DNA of 52,725 nt from an uncultured Eubacteriales bacterium (GTDB lineage Bacteria; Bacillota; Clostridia; Peptostreptococcales; Anaerovoracaceae): positions 1 through 52,725 of the forward strand of contig CASEOD010000078.1 in the NCBI GenBank assembly GCA_949289445.1, read 5' to 3'. Shown piece after piece: positions 51,913 to 52,725 of this stretch. The translations under genes and the position numbers were made by a program. The stretch's first letter is position 1, and the number at the start of each line of letters is the position of its first letter. Under the pieces are notes generated by a model. That model saw nothing but the letters and a program-made list of their open reading frames with translations. It made no database searches and was not told the DNA's origin.

Positions 51913-51984
51913 TGGCGAGGTGCCCGGGAGTCTCACCCGGCTGCATGGATTTAGAGTCCATGTGATCCATACGATCCGCACCCC
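51913..51984 (-). tRNA. pylT: tRNA-Pyl (anticodon CUA)
   Basis: The 72-base sequence folds as pyrrolysine tRNA. Acceptor stem GGGGTGC/GCACCTC (one G-U pair), a single base, D stem GATC/GATC with a 5-base loop lacking GG, a single base, a 6-bp anticodon stem CATGGA/TCCATG with loop CTCTAAA (anticodon CTA), a 3-base variable loop, T stem CCGGG/CCCGG with a loop lacking TTC, discriminator G and an encoded CCA. The 6-bp anticodon stem, tiny D-loop and short variable loop are diagnostic. It starts six bases after the pylD stop and so is probably cotranscribed with it. Confidence 0.96.
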
Positions 51985-51990
51985 ATGTAA

Positions 51991-52725
51991 TCATGATTTT
52001 CCCCAGAGACTCTGTCCCAGCATCACAGCTGTTCCGATCTCCAGATTGTCGTGAACAGACGACTTCTCAAAAAAGTCAGCTGCATCTTCATCCATTGAGT
52101 AAGGCACGCCGGGACTGGCATAAAGCACTCCTTCCCGCAGATCCTCTCTGCGCAGCCATCCTCCCTCATTGGTAAAATCCAGAATAAAAGAATAATCCTT
52201 TATCCCGTTCCTGTCCCTGAGAAGGGTACCGTCAAATTTCTCCACTGCGGCAGGATCTTTATCATAAAGCACAAACCTGATCCCCAGTCGATCAAGAATC
52301 CTCGCAGCCTCTTTACCAACAATTCCGTATCCTATCTGCAGAATCTCTTCACTGTAAGGATCTTTTCCCGCCTTTTTCATCATGGCGCAAAGTACTCTGA
52401 TAAAGCCAAGCGCAGTTGCATAATTATTGTCTGAGCATCTATTCTCACGGATATTCAGAGCGAGATATCTGATATCATCAGCAAAGAACAGAAGTGAAAA
52501 ACCTCCGCAAACGGCCTCATAAATTCCGTCCACATCCGTATGCTCCATGACTTCAGCAGTAAAACCCATGGATCTGACAATCGCCGCCACAGATTCACTG
52601 AAACTGCCGATGATGCCTTCCCCCTGTGTAATGGGAATCACAGCAACTCTGCAGTTTTCCTGCGCCTCTCTCACGGTTTCCTCAGATGCGTCAAAGAGAT
52701 CTGCGGCAAGCATACAGAGATCCAT
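51991..52725 (-). CDS. pylD: Pyrrolysine biosynthesis protein PylD (5' truncated by window)
   Basis: PylD oxidises the lysine-ornithine dipeptide intermediate with NAD, giving pyrrolysine after ring closure. The visible 244 residues have VAVIPITQGEGIIGSFSESVAAIVRSMGF near the N-terminus, FFADDIRYLALNIRENRCSDNNYATALGF, the dinucleotide-binding IGYGIVGKEAA, LYDKDP and the SPGVPYSM end region. By comparison with Methanosarcina PylD about 10-30 N-terminal residues lie past the window edge, so the ATG at 52725 is probably internal. pylB, pylC and pylSc would be expected upstream. Confidence 0.93.
   Translation of the reverse strand: MDLCMLAADLFDASEETVREAQENCRVAVIPITQGEGIIGSFSESVAAIVRSMGFTAEVMEHTDVDGIYEAVCGGFSLLFFADDIRYLALNIRENRCSDNNYATALGFIRVLCAMMKKAGKDPYSEEILQIGYGIVGKEAARILDRLGIRFVLYDKDPAAVEKFDGTLLRDRNGIKDYSFILDFTNEGGWLRREDLREGVLYASPGVPYSMDEDAADFFEKSSVHDNLEIGTAVMLGQSLWGKS

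Overview
The window looks like a chromosomal segment of an anaerobic, amino-acid-fermenting Bacillota of the class Clostridia. Support for this comes from the gene set (glutamate fermentation by the methylaspartate route, an L20-type leader before infC-rpmI-rplT, a Gram-positive style LexA box), strong AGGAGG ribosome sites and intrinsic terminators. A family such as Anaerovoracaceae is possible, but the sequence alone does not settle it. No phage, IS element or CRISPR array is visible. Most of the window reads leftward on the minus strand.

Layout. 1-3.0 kb: frr (partial), pyrH, and trxB-nudC. 3.2-6.8 kb: a zinc/cadmium-type efflux P-ATPase with a very long His/Cys-rich tail, its SmtB-type repressor and an acetyltransferase, behind an SmtB-like operator. 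7.2-11.7 kb: a sigma-54 enhancer-binding activator facing a DppA peptidase and YfcC-type transporter pair, which has a textbook -24/-12 promoter and an upstream dyad. 11.8-12.9 kb: a DUF3842 protein and an acetyltransferase. 12.9-20.9 kb: larE-larB-larC (nickel-pincer nucleotide synthesis) followed by a Nik/Opp-type ABC importer, behind a structured leader that ends in a terminator.

21.0-30.8 kb is a ten-gene operon: glutamate mutase (glmS-glmL-glmE), methylaspartate ammonia-lyase, then a citramalate/citrate-lyase set (citG-D-E-F-C-X). A nearby operon (32.4-35.8 kb) encodes a two-subunit class I hydratase, very likely mesaconase, between a P-loop protein of unknown role and a GntR regulator. 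Together these cover glutamate to methylaspartate to mesaconate to citramalate to acetate plus pyruvate. A decayed sodium/solute symporter and an XRE regulator lie between the two operons.

36.1-38.5 kb: infC (ATT start)-rpmI-rplT with its leader, and an AEC transporter. 38.7-46.1 kb: a ten-gene Mrp-type cation/proton antiporter operon with three antiporter-like subunits, a split MrpA and a 49-residue membrane protein, divergent from lexA. 47.0-50.1 kb: a LysO-like exporter, a MoxR ATPase and a CoxE-type VWA protein.

50.2-52.7 kb is the most striking region: a pyrrolysine cassette with pylD (5' part beyond the window), the amber suppressor tRNA-Pyl, a CobW-type GTPase, pylSn and a PadR regulator. 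UAG is nevertheless a common stop codon here (10 of 55 genes with a visible stop), so amber decoding must be limited in some way.
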